64,000 nucleotides of DNA from Gp6-AA40 sp963742105. GTDB lineage: Bacteria > Acidobacteriota > Vicinamibacteria > Vicinamibacterales > UBA2999. The notes under the pieces are model-generated. The model did not search any database, was not told the DNA's origin, and worked only from the letters and a program-made list of their open reading frames with translations. Numbering within the stretch: the stretch's first letter is position 1; every line of letters begins with the position of its first letter. Below, one piece after another: positions 51,686 through 59,463 of the stretch. The DNA is taken from positions 744,001-808,000 of the forward strand of contig CAVUKN010000005.1 of the NCBI GenBank assembly GCA_963742105.1. Reading direction: 5' to 3'. Both the position numbers and the translations under genes were made by a program.

Positions 51686-53041
51686 ATGGTCGTCCAGAAA
51701 TTCGGCGGCACCTCCGTCGCCGACCCGGATGCAATCCGGCGTTTAATCGACATCGTTCGTAGTGCGCGCGTTCGTGACGGACGCGGCCCGGTTGTCGTCG
51801 TGTCGGCGATGAACGGTGTCACCGACGCGTTGCTCCAGATCGCGGCGTCCGCAGGGTCGGGGCACGCACAGGACGCGTTGCAGCGCATCGAACAGCTGCG
51901 ACATCGGCACCTGGAGGCCGCCAGCGCGGTCGCCGGCGCGCCCGAAGAACTGAACGCGCAGATTGGCGGCCACTTCGACGAGCTGGGAGCCGTCGTACGG
52001 GCGCTCGCCGTGCTTCGCGAAGTGTCGCCGCGTACGCTGGACGTCATCGCCGCGATGGGCGAGCTTCTCAGTTCGCGGCTGGTGACGGCGGCGCTCCAGC
52101 AGGCCGGCATTCCGGCGGAGTGGGTCGATCCACGCCGCGTCATCGTGACCGACGACGACCACACGCGCGCCGTCCCGCGCATGCGCGAGACCAACGCCGC
52201 CCTGCGGGCCTCGGTGGTGCCGCTGCTCGATTCCGGGCGCGTGCCCGTCCTCGGCGGCTTCGTGGGCGCAACCGCCGACGGCCATACGACCACGCTCGGG
52301 CGCGGAGGATCGGACTATTCCGGCGCGCTGGCGGGCGCCGGCGTGGACGCCAGCGAGATTCAGATCTGGACCGATGTCGATGGGATGCTGACTGCGGATC
52401 CGCGCGTCATCGACGCGCCACGGCTCGTGCCGACGCTGTCGTTCGACGAAGCGGCCGAGCTCGCGTACTTCGGAGCGAAGGTGCTGCACCCGAGCACGAT
52501 CCTGCCTGCGGTCGAACGGAACATTCCGGTGCGCATTCTCAACTCCCGCAAAGCGGATGCAGCCGGGACGTTGATCACGGCGGCCGGAGCCCGATCCGGT
52601 TCGCAGGTGACGGCACTCGCCTGCAAACGCGACCTGACCGTCGTGGATATCACCTCGAGCCGGATGCTGATGGCTTACGGCTTCCTGCGTCAGGTCTTCG
52701 AAGTCTTCGAACGGTTCCGCACCGCGGTCGACGTCGTGACGACGTCGGAGGTCAGCGTGTCGGTGACCGTGGACGATCGTCGTCACCTCGATGCAATTGT
52801 CGAGGCGCTCAAGCAGTACGCGCAGGTGTCGGTCGAACCGGAGATGGCATTGCTGTGCGCGGTGGGCGATCGCCTGCGGAACGAGCCGGAGATCGGCGCC
52901 CGGGTGGTCGCGGTGCTGGAGGAAGTGCCGCTGCGGATGATTTCGCAGGCCGCATCGCGGCGGAATATCACCGTCGTGATGCGCCAGGCCGATCTCCCGA
53001 AGGCGATGCAGCGGCTGCACGAGGAGTTCTTCGCATCATGA
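51686..53041 (+). CDS. lysC: Aspartate kinase
   Basis: 451 residues, monofunctional. It phosphorylates aspartate at the head of the lysine, threonine and methionine pathways. The N-terminal VVQKFGGTSVADPDAIRR holds the catalytic KFGGTS; ELLSSRLVTAALQQAGIPAE, TTLGRGGSDYSGALAGAGVD and WTDVDGMLTADPRVID complete the kinase domain. Two ACT domains follow from about residue 310 (LTVVDITSSRMLMAYGFLRQ and a second starting near MALLCAVGDRLR), so feedback by lysine or threonine is expected. It is followed by dapB after 43 bases and then dapA, forming a lysine/DAP operon. The frame is intact. Confidence 0.94.
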   Translation: MVVQKFGGTSVADPDAIRRLIDIVRSARVRDGRGPVVVVSAMNGVTDALLQIAASAGSGHAQDALQRIEQLRHRHLEAASAVAGAPEELNAQIGGHFDELGAVVRALAVLREVSPRTLDVIAAMGELLSSRLVTAALQQAGIPAEWVDPRRVIVTDDDHTRAVPRMRETNAALRASVVPLLDSGRVPVLGGFVGATADGHTTTLGRGGSDYSGALAGAGVDASEIQIWTDVDGMLTADPRVIDAPRLVPTLSFDEAAELAYFGAKVLHPSTILPAVERNIPVRILNSRKADAAGTLITAAGARSGSQVTALACKRDLTVVDITSSRMLMAYGFLRQVFEVFERFRTAVDVVTTSEVSVSVTVDDRRHLDAIVEALKQYAQVSVEPEMALLCAVGDRLRNEPEIGARVVAVLEEVPLRMISQAASRRNITVVMRQADLPKAMQRLHEEFFAS

Positions 53042-53084
53042 TGGTGAGCAGTGCGGCGGCACCTGCCGCGCGCGGGGTCGGCGC

Positions 53085-53753
53085 ATGAGGCTGCTGGTGG
53101 TCGGCTACGGCAAGATGGGCCGTCTCGTTGAGGAGATGGCGGCGGCGCGGCAGCACACGATTGCCGGCCGGATCGATGCCGGTAACGACACCTGGCCGGC
53201 TGCTGACGTCGCCGTCGATTTTTCGACGGCCGAGGCACTGGCGGTCAACTTTCCCAAGTACGTCGACCGGCGCCTGCCGGTCGTGATCGGCACCACCGGG
53301 TGGGCGGAGCGGCTTGCCGACTACAAGGCCCAGGCGGCGGCGGCGGGGCTCGGCGTCGTCGCGGCGGCGAACTTTTCGATTGGCGTCAACCTGTTCGAGA
53401 TGCTCGTGGCCGAGGCCGCCCGCCTCATGCAGTCGCAGCCGCAGTACGGCGCGTGGATTCACGAGGCCCATCACGCCGCCAAGCGTGATGCGCCCTCCGG
53501 GACGGCGTTCCTGCTGCGCGATGCGATGACCGCGGCCGGGTATGAACGCGGGCTCGACATGTCGTCCACGCGCGCGGGTATGATCCCGGGGATTCATACC
53601 GTCGGCTTCGACTCGGCGTCGGATACGATCGAACTGACCCACACTGCCCGCGACCGCCGCGGGTTCGCCAGCGGCGCCATCGCCGCGGCCGAGTGGCTGC
53701 AGGGACGCCAGGGGTGGTTTTCGATGGCGGACGTGTTGCGGAATCGTGAATAG
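53085..53753 (+). CDS. dapB: 4-hydroxy-tetrahydrodipicolinate reductase
   Basis: 222 residues, shorter than E. coli DapB (about 270). It reduces the DapA product with NAD(P)H. The N-terminal VVGYGKMGRLVEEMAAARQH is the dinucleotide loop; DVAVDFSTAEAL, VIGTTGWAER and AANFSIGVNLFEMLV follow, and EAHHAAKRDAPSGTAFLL is the catalytic and DAP-site motif with the essential His and Lys. The last codons (LRNRE and stop) lie inside the left arm of a heptad repeat. Downstream, the repeat element occupies the whole dapB-dapA spacer. Confidence 0.92.
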   Translation: MRLLVVGYGKMGRLVEEMAAARQHTIAGRIDAGNDTWPAADVAVDFSTAEALAVNFPKYVDRRLPVVIGTTGWAERLADYKAQAAAAGLGVVAAANFSIGVNLFEMLVAEAARLMQSQPQYGAWIHEAHHAAKRDAPSGTAFLLRDAMTAAGYERGLDMSSTRAGMIPGIHTVGFDSASDTIELTHTARDRRGFASGAIAAAEWLQGRQGWFSMADVLRNRE

Positions 53754-53839
53754 CGAATCCTGAATCGTGAATGAGGCGTGCGTGCCCTTTCGCGATTTTC
53801 GTTCTGTATTCACGATTCATGATTCACGATTCACGATTT
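53741..53839. repeat. Inverted heptad-repeat element, GAATCGT family
   Basis: Left arm in 7-bp register: GAATCGT, GAATAGC, GAATCCT, GAATCGT, GAATGAG (53741-53775). Right arm ACGATTC, ATGATTC, ACGATTC, ACGATTT (53812-53839). About 30 unrelated bases separate them. The dapB stop codon TAG (53751-53753) is part of the second unit. Confidence 0.82.
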
Positions 53840-53852
53840 CGGAGAACTGACT

Positions 53853-54755
53853 ATGCGCACTCGCTTCACTGGCGTCGGCACTGCGTTGATCACGCCATTC
53901 CGCAAGGACGGATCCGTCGATGAGTCGGCCGTGAAGCGACTCGCGCGCCGTCAAATCGAAGGCGGCGTTCACTTCCTTGTGCCATGCGGCACGACCGGGG
54001 AATCGCCGACACTGTCGGACGAAGAGAAGCTGCGGGTCTGCGAGCTCGTCGTCGAAGAGTCGAACGGCGCGGTGCCGGTTCTTGCCGGCTGCGGCGGGTA
54101 CGACACCCGCGAGGTGATCCGAGCGGCCGGCGAGCTCGAGCGCGTGGGGGTCGACGGGTTCCTGTCGGTGACGCCCTATTACAACAAGCCCACACAGGAA
54201 GGACTGTTCCAGCACTACAAGGCGTTCGCCGAGAGCACGCCCCTTCCGATTGTTCTCTACAGCATTCAGGGGCGCACCGGCATCAACCTTAACGTCGACA
54301 CGGTCGTTCGCCTGTCGGCGATCAAGAACATCGTCGCGATCAAGGAAGCGTCGGGCAACGTCGTGCAGATGATGGAGATTGTCGGTCAGGCGCCGGAGGA
54401 GTTCATTCTCCTGAGCGGTGACGATCCGCTCACGGTGCCGATCATGGCTATCGGCGGACGCGGCGTCATCTCCGTGGTCTCGAACGAAGCGCCGTCGGAG
54501 ACGGTCCAGGTGGTCGAGATGTGCGAGCGCGGCGACTTCAGTGGCGCCCGGAAGCTGCAGCAATGGCTGTTGCCTTTGATTCAAGTCAACTTCGTCGAGT
54601 CGAATCCATCCCCCTGCAAGGTCGCGATGGCGGCGATGGGCCTGAGCGAGGAAACCGTGCGCCTGCCGCTCGTCACGCCATCCTCAGCGTCGCGCGACAA
54701 GATCATCGGTGTGCTGCAGCAGCTCAAGATGCTCGGCGCGGCGGCGCGCATCTGA
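53853..54755 (+). CDS. dapA: 4-hydroxy-tetrahydrodipicolinate synthase
   Basis: 300 residues, class I aldolase that condenses pyruvate with aspartate semialdehyde. ATG 53853 follows GGAGAACTG. Catalytic features are PCGTTGESPTLSDEEK (Thr-Thr pair), VTPYYNKPTQEGLFQHYKAF, the Tyr of VLYSIQGRTGINLNV and the Schiff-base Lys in IVAIKEASGNVVQM. In most DapA proteins the Tyr motif reads YNVPGRT; here it is YSIQGRT, which keeps the Tyr and the GRTG. The frame is intact. The 201-base gap to the next gene (54756-54956) contains no gene I recognise. Confidence 0.93.
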   Translation: MRTRFTGVGTALITPFRKDGSVDESAVKRLARRQIEGGVHFLVPCGTTGESPTLSDEEKLRVCELVVEESNGAVPVLAGCGGYDTREVIRAAGELERVGVDGFLSVTPYYNKPTQEGLFQHYKAFAESTPLPIVLYSIQGRTGINLNVDTVVRLSAIKNIVAIKEASGNVVQMMEIVGQAPEEFILLSGDDPLTVPIMAIGGRGVISVVSNEAPSETVQVVEMCERGDFSGARKLQQWLLPLIQVNFVESNPSPCKVAMAAMGLSEETVRLPLVTPSSASRDKIIGVLQQLKMLGAAARI

Positions 54756-54956
54756 CTCATCCCGAGTCGGGACCGCTGCCGTTCGTCGCGCAGGCGGCCC
54801 GGCGGGTATCCGCGCCTCCCACGCAGCCGCTATCCCGTGACCACTGCGCCTGCAGCCGAACACGATTTCGGCGCGCGCGGCGGGTGCGCGGTGAAGTGGC
54901 CGCCGGTGTCGGAAAGCCCGGCGCGAGGCGCGGCGCGAACTGAGAGCTGAAGCTGG

Positions 54957-55982
54957 ATGACCAATTCCGCGATGCAGGTGACAGCTCTCGATCCCGTCTC
55001 GCTGACCCGCAGCCTTGTCGATATCGATTCGACGACCGGTCGTGAGGGCGCAGCCGGTCAGTGGCTGGCTGCCTGCCTGCGCGAGCTCGGCTACCAGGTG
55101 GTCGAACAGCCGGTCAGCGATGGGCGCTTTAACGTCTTCGCCAGGCTCGACGCCGATCCTGTGGTGGCCTTTTCGACGCACTACGACTGCGTGCCGCCAT
55201 TTTTTCCGAGCCGTATCGAGCACGGCCTGATCTTCGGACGCGGCGCCTGCGATGCGAAGGGCATCGTGGCGGCGCAGGTCGCGGCCGCTGAGAAACTCCG
55301 GGCGACCGGGGAGTCGCGGTTCGCGCTGCTGTTCGTCGTCGGCGAAGAGCGGGGAAGCGATGGCGCGAAGGTCGCGAACCAGCAGGCGCCGGCCGGCGTA
55401 CGGTTCCTGATCAATGGTGAGCCGACCGACAACCGGCTCGGGGCCGCGACTCGCGGGATGGTGCGCGTCCGCCTGTGCGCCACCGGTCGCGCGGCGCATT
55501 CGTCGTTCCCGGAACTTGGCGAATCGGCGATCGACAAGCTGCTCGACGCACTGATGGTCGTCAGGGGAGTGCCGTTGCCAGACGATCCGCTGCTCGGGCG
55601 GACGCATTACACCGTCGGACTGATTGAGGGTGGCGTCGCGCCCAACGTCGTTTCGCCAAGTGCCTCAGCCGAACTGACGTTCCGGATCGTCGGAGCAGGG
55701 TCCGAGGTGATGGACGCCATCAGGGTCGTTGACGGCCTCGTCGCGCTCGAGGAGATTCTCGAGGTGCCTGCCGTCCGCATGCACACGGTTGACGGCTTCG
55801 AGACAGCGGTCTTTCCATATACGACCGACGTTCCACTGCTGACCTCGTGGGGATCGCCCTTGCTGGTCGGCCCGGGCTCGATTCACGTTGCGCACACTGC
55901 CCACGAGCACCTCGCCATCGACGAGCTCCAGCATGCCGTCGACATCTACCAGTCCCTGGCCCAGCGTCTCATCGGAAATTGA
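54957..55982 (+). CDS. M20-family deacylase, probably succinyl-diaminopimelate desuccinylase-like
   Basis: 341 residues, a two-zinc peptidase fold. Metal ligands are visible in FSTHYDCVPPFFPS (His, Asp), GRGACDAKGIVAAQ (bridging Asp), VVGEERGSDGAK (Glu pair) and near the end GSIHVAHTAHEHLAIDEL (His). The dimerisation insert includes GRAAHSSFPELGESAIDKLL. Position right after lysC-dapB-dapA argues for DapE (removal of succinyl from DAP precursor) or an N-acetyl-lysine/ornithine-type deacetylase. No dapD or aminotransferase gene is present in the window, so the route is not proved. The stop codon lies inside the left arm of a perfect 25-bp inverted repeat. Confidence 0.75.
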   Translation: MTNSAMQVTALDPVSLTRSLVDIDSTTGREGAAGQWLAACLRELGYQVVEQPVSDGRFNVFARLDADPVVAFSTHYDCVPPFFPSRIEHGLIFGRGACDAKGIVAAQVAAAEKLRATGESRFALLFVVGEERGSDGAKVANQQAPAGVRFLINGEPTDNRLGAATRGMVRVRLCATGRAAHSSFPELGESAIDKLLDALMVVRGVPLPDDPLLGRTHYTVGLIEGGVAPNVVSPSASAELTFRIVGAGSEVMDAIRVVDGLVALEEILEVPAVRMHTVDGFETAVFPYTTDVPLLTSWGSPLLVGPGSIHVAHTAHEHLAIDELQHAVDIYQSLAQRLIGN

Positions 55983-56039
55983 ACCGGGTTGAATTTTCGG
56001 CAGGCAGAGCGCGTGAAAATTCAACCCGGTTCAATTTCC
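55974..56039. terminator. Perfect 25-bp inverted repeat ahead of the SRP RNA gene
   Basis: Bases 55974-55998 and 56015-56039 are exact reverse complements over 25 bp (core AATTGAACCGGGTTGAATTT), with a 16-base loop. There is no T-run, so it is not a classic intrinsic terminator, but the RNA hairpin would be very stable. It covers the stop codon of the deacylase gene and ends about 25 bases before the SRP RNA. Confidence 0.75.
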
Positions 56040-56063
56040 GCCCGTACGCTACACTGGCTCGTT

Positions 56064-56191
56064 GGCGGGTCGTACCGCGGCCCGGACCCTGTGCAACCCC
56101 AGCCTGCGAACCGCGTCAGGGCCGGAAGGCAGCAGCGCTAAACAGACCCTGAGGTGTGCCGCAGGTGCACCGGGTCGCGGTTCGGCCCGCC
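56064..56191 (+). ncRNA. ffs: Signal recognition particle RNA (4.5S type)
   Basis: The conserved apical domain GTCAGGGCCGGAAGGCAGCA (about 56115-56134) with the GGAA tetraloop and the downstream AGCGCTAAACAGACCCTGAG is the Ffh-binding site of SRP RNA. The 5' and 3' ends pair (GGCGGGTCGTACCGCGGCCC with CGGGTCGCGGTTCGGCCCGC-like strand), giving one long hairpin of about 128 bases. TACACT (56050-56055) is a suitable -10 element nine bases upstream. It lies just before dnaX, the usual arrangement in many bacteria. A reading frame that runs through it into dnaX is not coding here. Confidence 0.92.
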
Positions 56192-56297
56192 AATCCAATC
56201 CGGCGGGACCGCTTATCCTTCGCCACAGTCGACTCGCTGTCGCAGCGCGACTCGGCGGACGGTCGCGGACCCCGCTCGACAAGCTTCACTTCCAGCC

Positions 56298-58209
56298 ATG
56301 GCGTACCAGGTTCTCGCCCGAAAGTGGCGGCCGCAGCGTTTCGACGACGTCGTCGGCCAGCAGGCGGTCACGCGTACGCTGCGCAACGCGATCACCAGCG
56401 GTCGCGTCGCGCAGGCGTTCGTGTTCGCCGGCTCGCGCGGCTGCGGCAAGACCACGACGGCGCGGATTCTCGCCCGGGCGCTGAACTGCGACAAGGGTCC
56501 GACGGCCGACCCCTGCGGCGTGTGTGACGCGTGTGTCGAGATCGCGCAGGGGCGCGATATGGACGTGCTCGAGATCGACGCCGCCAGTCATACCGGCATC
56601 GACAACATCCGCGAGGTCGTCATTGCCGGCCTGGCGATCGCGCCGGTCCGCAATCGCTACAAGGTCTTCATCATCGACGAGGTGCACCAGCTCTCGACGG
56701 CGTCGTTCAACGCGCTGCTCAAGTCGATCGAAGAGCCGCCGGCCCACGTCGTCTTCATGATGGCGACGACCGAGCTGCACAAGATTCCAGACACCATCCT
56801 GTCGCGCTCACAGGTGTTCGAGTTCAAGACGATCCCGGCCAAAGCCATCGTCGCGCAGCTGCGACGGATTGCCGATGCCGAGACGATCGACGTACCTGAC
56901 GCGGCACTCGCACTGATCGCCCGCTCCGCCGAGGGCAGCATGCGCGACGCGCAGAGCGCCTTCGATCAGGTCATCGCCTTTGCCGGAAAGACCATCACGG
57001 TTGACGACGTCTCGACCGTGCTCGGACTGGTGGGCCGCGACCTCCTGTTCGATCTGGTCGAAGCAGTCATCGACGAAGACGGGCCACGTGCGTTTGCACT
57101 TGCCGACCGCGCGATCGAATCGGGTCACGACCTCAAGCTCGTATGCCGTGAGCTCTCCGCGTTGGTGCGCGACCTGATGATCGTTTCGGTCGATCCCGCC
57201 CGTGCCGGTGACGGTGAGCTGGCGGAAGGAGAACACGAACGGCTCGCCGCACTCGCGCAGCGGTTTTCGCGCGAGGACCTGATGCGCGCCTTTGACGTGC
57301 TGGCGAAAGCCGAAACCGACATCCGCACCGCGGCCCATCCGCGCTATCACTTCGAGATGGCGCTGCTGCGTTGGATGCACGTCCGCAAGCTCGTGCCGCT
57401 GACGGAGTTGATGGAGCAGCTGGGCGGAGCCGGAGCTCCGCGCATCGCTGCTCCGACCGGCGACAGCCGGCCCGCGCCAACGGGCAAGAGCGGAGCGACG
57501 CGAGAGTCCTCCATCGCGCCACCACGAAACACGATCGCACCCTCGAACGGCGTACCTCGACCCCGCGAGATTCGCACCGTCAAGCGGCAAGCCCGCACCA
57601 GCACGAAACACGATCGCACCCTCGAGCGACGCGACACTCGCACCCTCAAGCGGCAAGCCCGCACCAACCCGCGAAGCTCCCATCGCACCACCACGAAGCA
57701 CGTTCGCCTCGAGCGACGCGACACTCGCACCCTCAAGCGGCAAGCCCGCACCCTCGAGCGACGCACCGTCGAGCGGCGCGAGTCTGAGCGGCCAGGCACT
57801 GAAGGACGCGTTCCTCACCGAGATCCGGAACGGCAAGAAGATTCTGTACGAGCTCTCGATCGCGACTGCCCAGCGGATCGACGTCAGCGACGATGCGGTG
57901 ACGTTCACGTTCGGGATGAATCAGAATGCCGCCCGCGGCAACCTGGAACAGAGCCGCCCATGGATGGAGGCCGCCGCGCAGCGGCTGGCCGGGCGGCGCA
58001 TCAACATCGTTGTCGTTCAGTCGCAGGCGCCGGCCGTGCCCGGTGCGAGTGCCGCCGGCGCTGCGAGTGAGCCGAAACCGGCGGCATCAGCGATCGCGGA
58101 CAAGCCGAAAGGCGGTCGCGACCTGAAGGCCGAAGCGATGTCGTCATCCGCCGTGCAGGCGATGCTCGACGTCTTTCCGGCCGAGATCAGAGACGTAGAA
58201 GAGATGTGA
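56298..58209 (+). CDS. dnaX: DNA polymerase III subunit tau/gamma, frame change in the linker
   Basis: Clamp-loader ATPase, about 637 residues. Start ATG 56298 (MAYQVLARKWRPQRFDDVVG). Walker A GSRGCGKTTTARIL, the zinc cysteines CDKGPTADPCGVCDAC, Walker B KVFIIDEVHQLS, sensor/arginine finger TILSRSQVFEF, and clamp-loader domain III up to about residue 375 are intact. A Pro/Ser/Ala-rich linker with repeats follows (57440-57790). Near 57560 the reading frame changes; the correct frame then reads APSSGKPAP repeats and a C-terminal domain GQALKDAFLTEIRNGKKILY ending VEEM at 58209. The original frame stays open to 58070 but yields an Arg-rich chain. Downstream are ybaB and recR, the conserved order. 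Confidence 0.9.
57556..57780. repeat. Direct repeats in the dnaX linker
   Basis: An identical 45-base unit, starting CTCGAGCGACGCGACACTCG, lies at 57621-57665 and 57708-57752 (87 bases apart, 29 codons). A diverged copy starts near 57556 and a partial one near 57753. In the correct frame the unit encodes SSDATLAPSSGKPAP. Confidence 0.8.
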
Positions 58210-58319
58210 GGACTTTGGTCTTTGGTCTCTGGTCTTTGGCCAGAGGCGAGATTAGCAGCTGCTGCGTTGTGAATTACAAGGCGGCCCAAAGTCCAAAGTC
58301 CAAAGTCTGAAGTCCAGAT
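58210..58319. repeat. Inverted heptad-repeat element, GGTCTTT family
   Basis: Left arm GGACTTT, GGTCTTT, GGTCTCT, GGTCTTT (58210-58237). Right arm CCCAAAG, TCCAAAG, TCCAAAG, TCTGAAG (58285-58312). The arms are complementary and the spacer contains AGCAGCTGCTGC. It begins one base after the dnaX stop codon and fills the gap to the ybaB-like gene. Confidence 0.82.
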
Positions 58320-58329
58320 AGAGACGATC

Positions 58330-58629
58330 ATGAACATCCAAGCCATGATGCAGCAGGCCAAGCAGATGCAGGAGAAGATGCAGAAGCAGATGGCCGAGCT
58401 GCGCGTCGAAGCGACCGCCGGCGGCGGTATGGTGACCGTGACGATGAGCGGGACGAAACAGCTGGAGTCGCTCAAGATCGATCCCGAAGTGGTGTCGAAG
58501 GAAGACGTGCAGATGCTTGAGGATCTGATCGTCGCCGCGATCAACGACGCGGCGCGCAAGGTCGACGAGCAGCTGGGGCAGCAGATGTCCGGCATGATGG
58601 GCGGGTTGAAGATCCCCGGTCTTTTCTGA
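58330..58629 (+). CDS. YbaB/EbfC-family nucleoid-associated protein
   Basis: 99 residues. The N-terminal MNIQAMMQQAKQMQEKMQKQ is the characteristic Met/Gln-rich helix, followed by VEATAGGGMVTVTMSGTKQL (the central beta hairpin), IDPEVVSKEDVQMLEDLIV and a Gly/Met-rich tail. The dimer binds DNA with little sequence preference. Position between dnaX and recR is conserved across many bacteria. The heptad element upstream leaves only a weak Shine-Dalgarno. Confidence 0.92.
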   Translation: MNIQAMMQQAKQMQEKMQKQMAELRVEATAGGGMVTVTMSGTKQLESLKIDPEVVSKEDVQMLEDLIVAAINDAARKVDEQLGQQMSGMMGGLKIPGLF

Positions 58630-58646
58630 CGCTCCGGACCCGTTGA

Positions 58647-58758
58647 TAACTCCCAACTCCCAATCGACGCTTGTCCAACACCCAACCGGTCCTTGCTACC
58701 CCTCAACATGCTCGGTTTGGAAGTTGGGAGTTGGACACGCGAAAGCGGTTGGGAGTTA
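58647..58758. repeat. Inverted heptad-repeat element, AACTCCC family
   Basis: Left arm TAACTCC, CAACTCC, CAATCGA (58647-58667), then CCAACAC and CCAACCG (58675-58688). Right side TTTGGAA, GTTGGGA, GTTGGAC and a terminal GTTGGGAGTTA (58748-58758), which pairs exactly with TAACTCCCAAC at 58647-58657. It lies between the ybaB-like gene and recR and ends 10 bases before the recR start. Confidence 0.78.
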
Positions 58759-58768
58759 ACTAACCGAA

Positions 58769-59371
58769 GTGCCCTCCTCTCTTCCGGAGCCTCTGGCGCG
58801 ACTGGTCGAGCAATTCCAGAAGCTGCCCGGTATCGGCGCCAAGAGCGCCCAGCGCCTCGCGTTTCACGTCCTGAAGACACCGCGCGAGGATGCCGACCGT
58901 CTCTGTGACGCGATCCGCGACGTCAAGGAGCAGGTGACCTACTGCTCGACCTGCAACAACATCACCGACATCGACCCCTGCGTCTTCTGCACGAGCACCA
59001 CGCGGGATCAGCGCCTGATTTGCGTCGTCGAGGAGCCGCAGAACGTCAGCGTCGTCGAGAAGACGCGTGAGTTCCGCGGCCTGTATCACGTGCTGATGGG
59101 GGCGCTGTCGCCGCTGCACGGCGTCGGCCCTGACGACCTGAAGATCAAGGGGTTGCTGACGCGCGTCGCCGACGGGCAGGTCGACGAGGTGATCATCGCC
59201 ACCAACCCCACCGTCGAAGGCGAGGCGACCGCGCTTTACCTGGCGCGCCTGCTCAAACCGCTTGGCGTCCGCGTGACGCGGATCGCGATGGGTATTCCCG
59301 TCGGTTCCGATCTCGAATATGCGGACGAAGTGACGATGACGCGGGCGATGGAAGGACGAAGAGATTTATGA
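58769..59371 (+). CDS. recR: Recombination protein RecR
   Basis: 200 residues, full length. GTG 58769 starts MPSSLPEPLARLVEQFQKLP. The helix-hairpin-helix is GIGAKSAQRLAFHVL, the four zinc cysteines are in YCSTCNNITDIDPCVFC, and the Toprim domain has ICVVEEPQNVSVVEKT, GLYHVLMGALSPLHGVGPDD and ATNPTVEGEATALYLA. It acts with RecF and RecO in gap repair. No good Shine-Dalgarno is visible; a GGGAG inside the heptad repeat lies 13 bases upstream. The stop codon TGA (59369-59371) lies inside the next heptad element. Confidence 0.94.
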   Translation: MPSSLPEPLARLVEQFQKLPGIGAKSAQRLAFHVLKTPREDADRLCDAIRDVKEQVTYCSTCNNITDIDPCVFCTSTTRDQRLICVVEEPQNVSVVEKTREFRGLYHVLMGALSPLHGVGPDDLKIKGLLTRVADGQVDEVIIATNPTVEGEATALYLARLLKPLGVRVTRIAMGIPVGSDLEYADEVTMTRAMEGRRDL

Positions 59372-59459
59372 TTGGTGATTTGCGATTTGTGATTGCGAGC
59401 GCGAGGACCACCTCCGTTCTTGCCCAATCGCAAATCACAAATCGTCAATCGCAAATGTT
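59364..59459. repeat. Inverted heptad-repeat element, ATTTGTG family
   Basis: Left arm ATTTATG, ATTGGTG, ATTTGCG, ATTTGTG, ATTGCGA (59364-59398). Right arm CAATCGC, AAATCAC, AAATCGT, CAATCGC, AAATGTT (59425-59459). The arms are complementary with a 26-base spacer. The recR stop codon is part of the first two units. The next gene starts five bases after the element. Confidence 0.82.
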
Positions 59460-59463
59460 CTGA

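Noticed and set aside
51743..53020. A 425-codon minus-strand open frame opposite lysC
   Set aside because: Complement of an intact, motif-complete aspartate kinase; His/Arg-rich chain without any family feature.
56154..56297. Upstream extension of the dnaX reading frame
   Set aside because: It runs through the 3' half of the SRP RNA; the conserved dnaX N-terminus starts at 56298.
57540..57580. Programmed frameshift in dnaX as in E. coli
   Set aside because: No A-rich slippery heptamer or nearby stimulatory stem is visible at the frame change; kept only as a low-probability alternative.
57556..57780. CRISPR-like array
   Set aside because: The repeats are in frame inside dnaX, unevenly spaced, and the spacers are themselves related; no cas gene is present.
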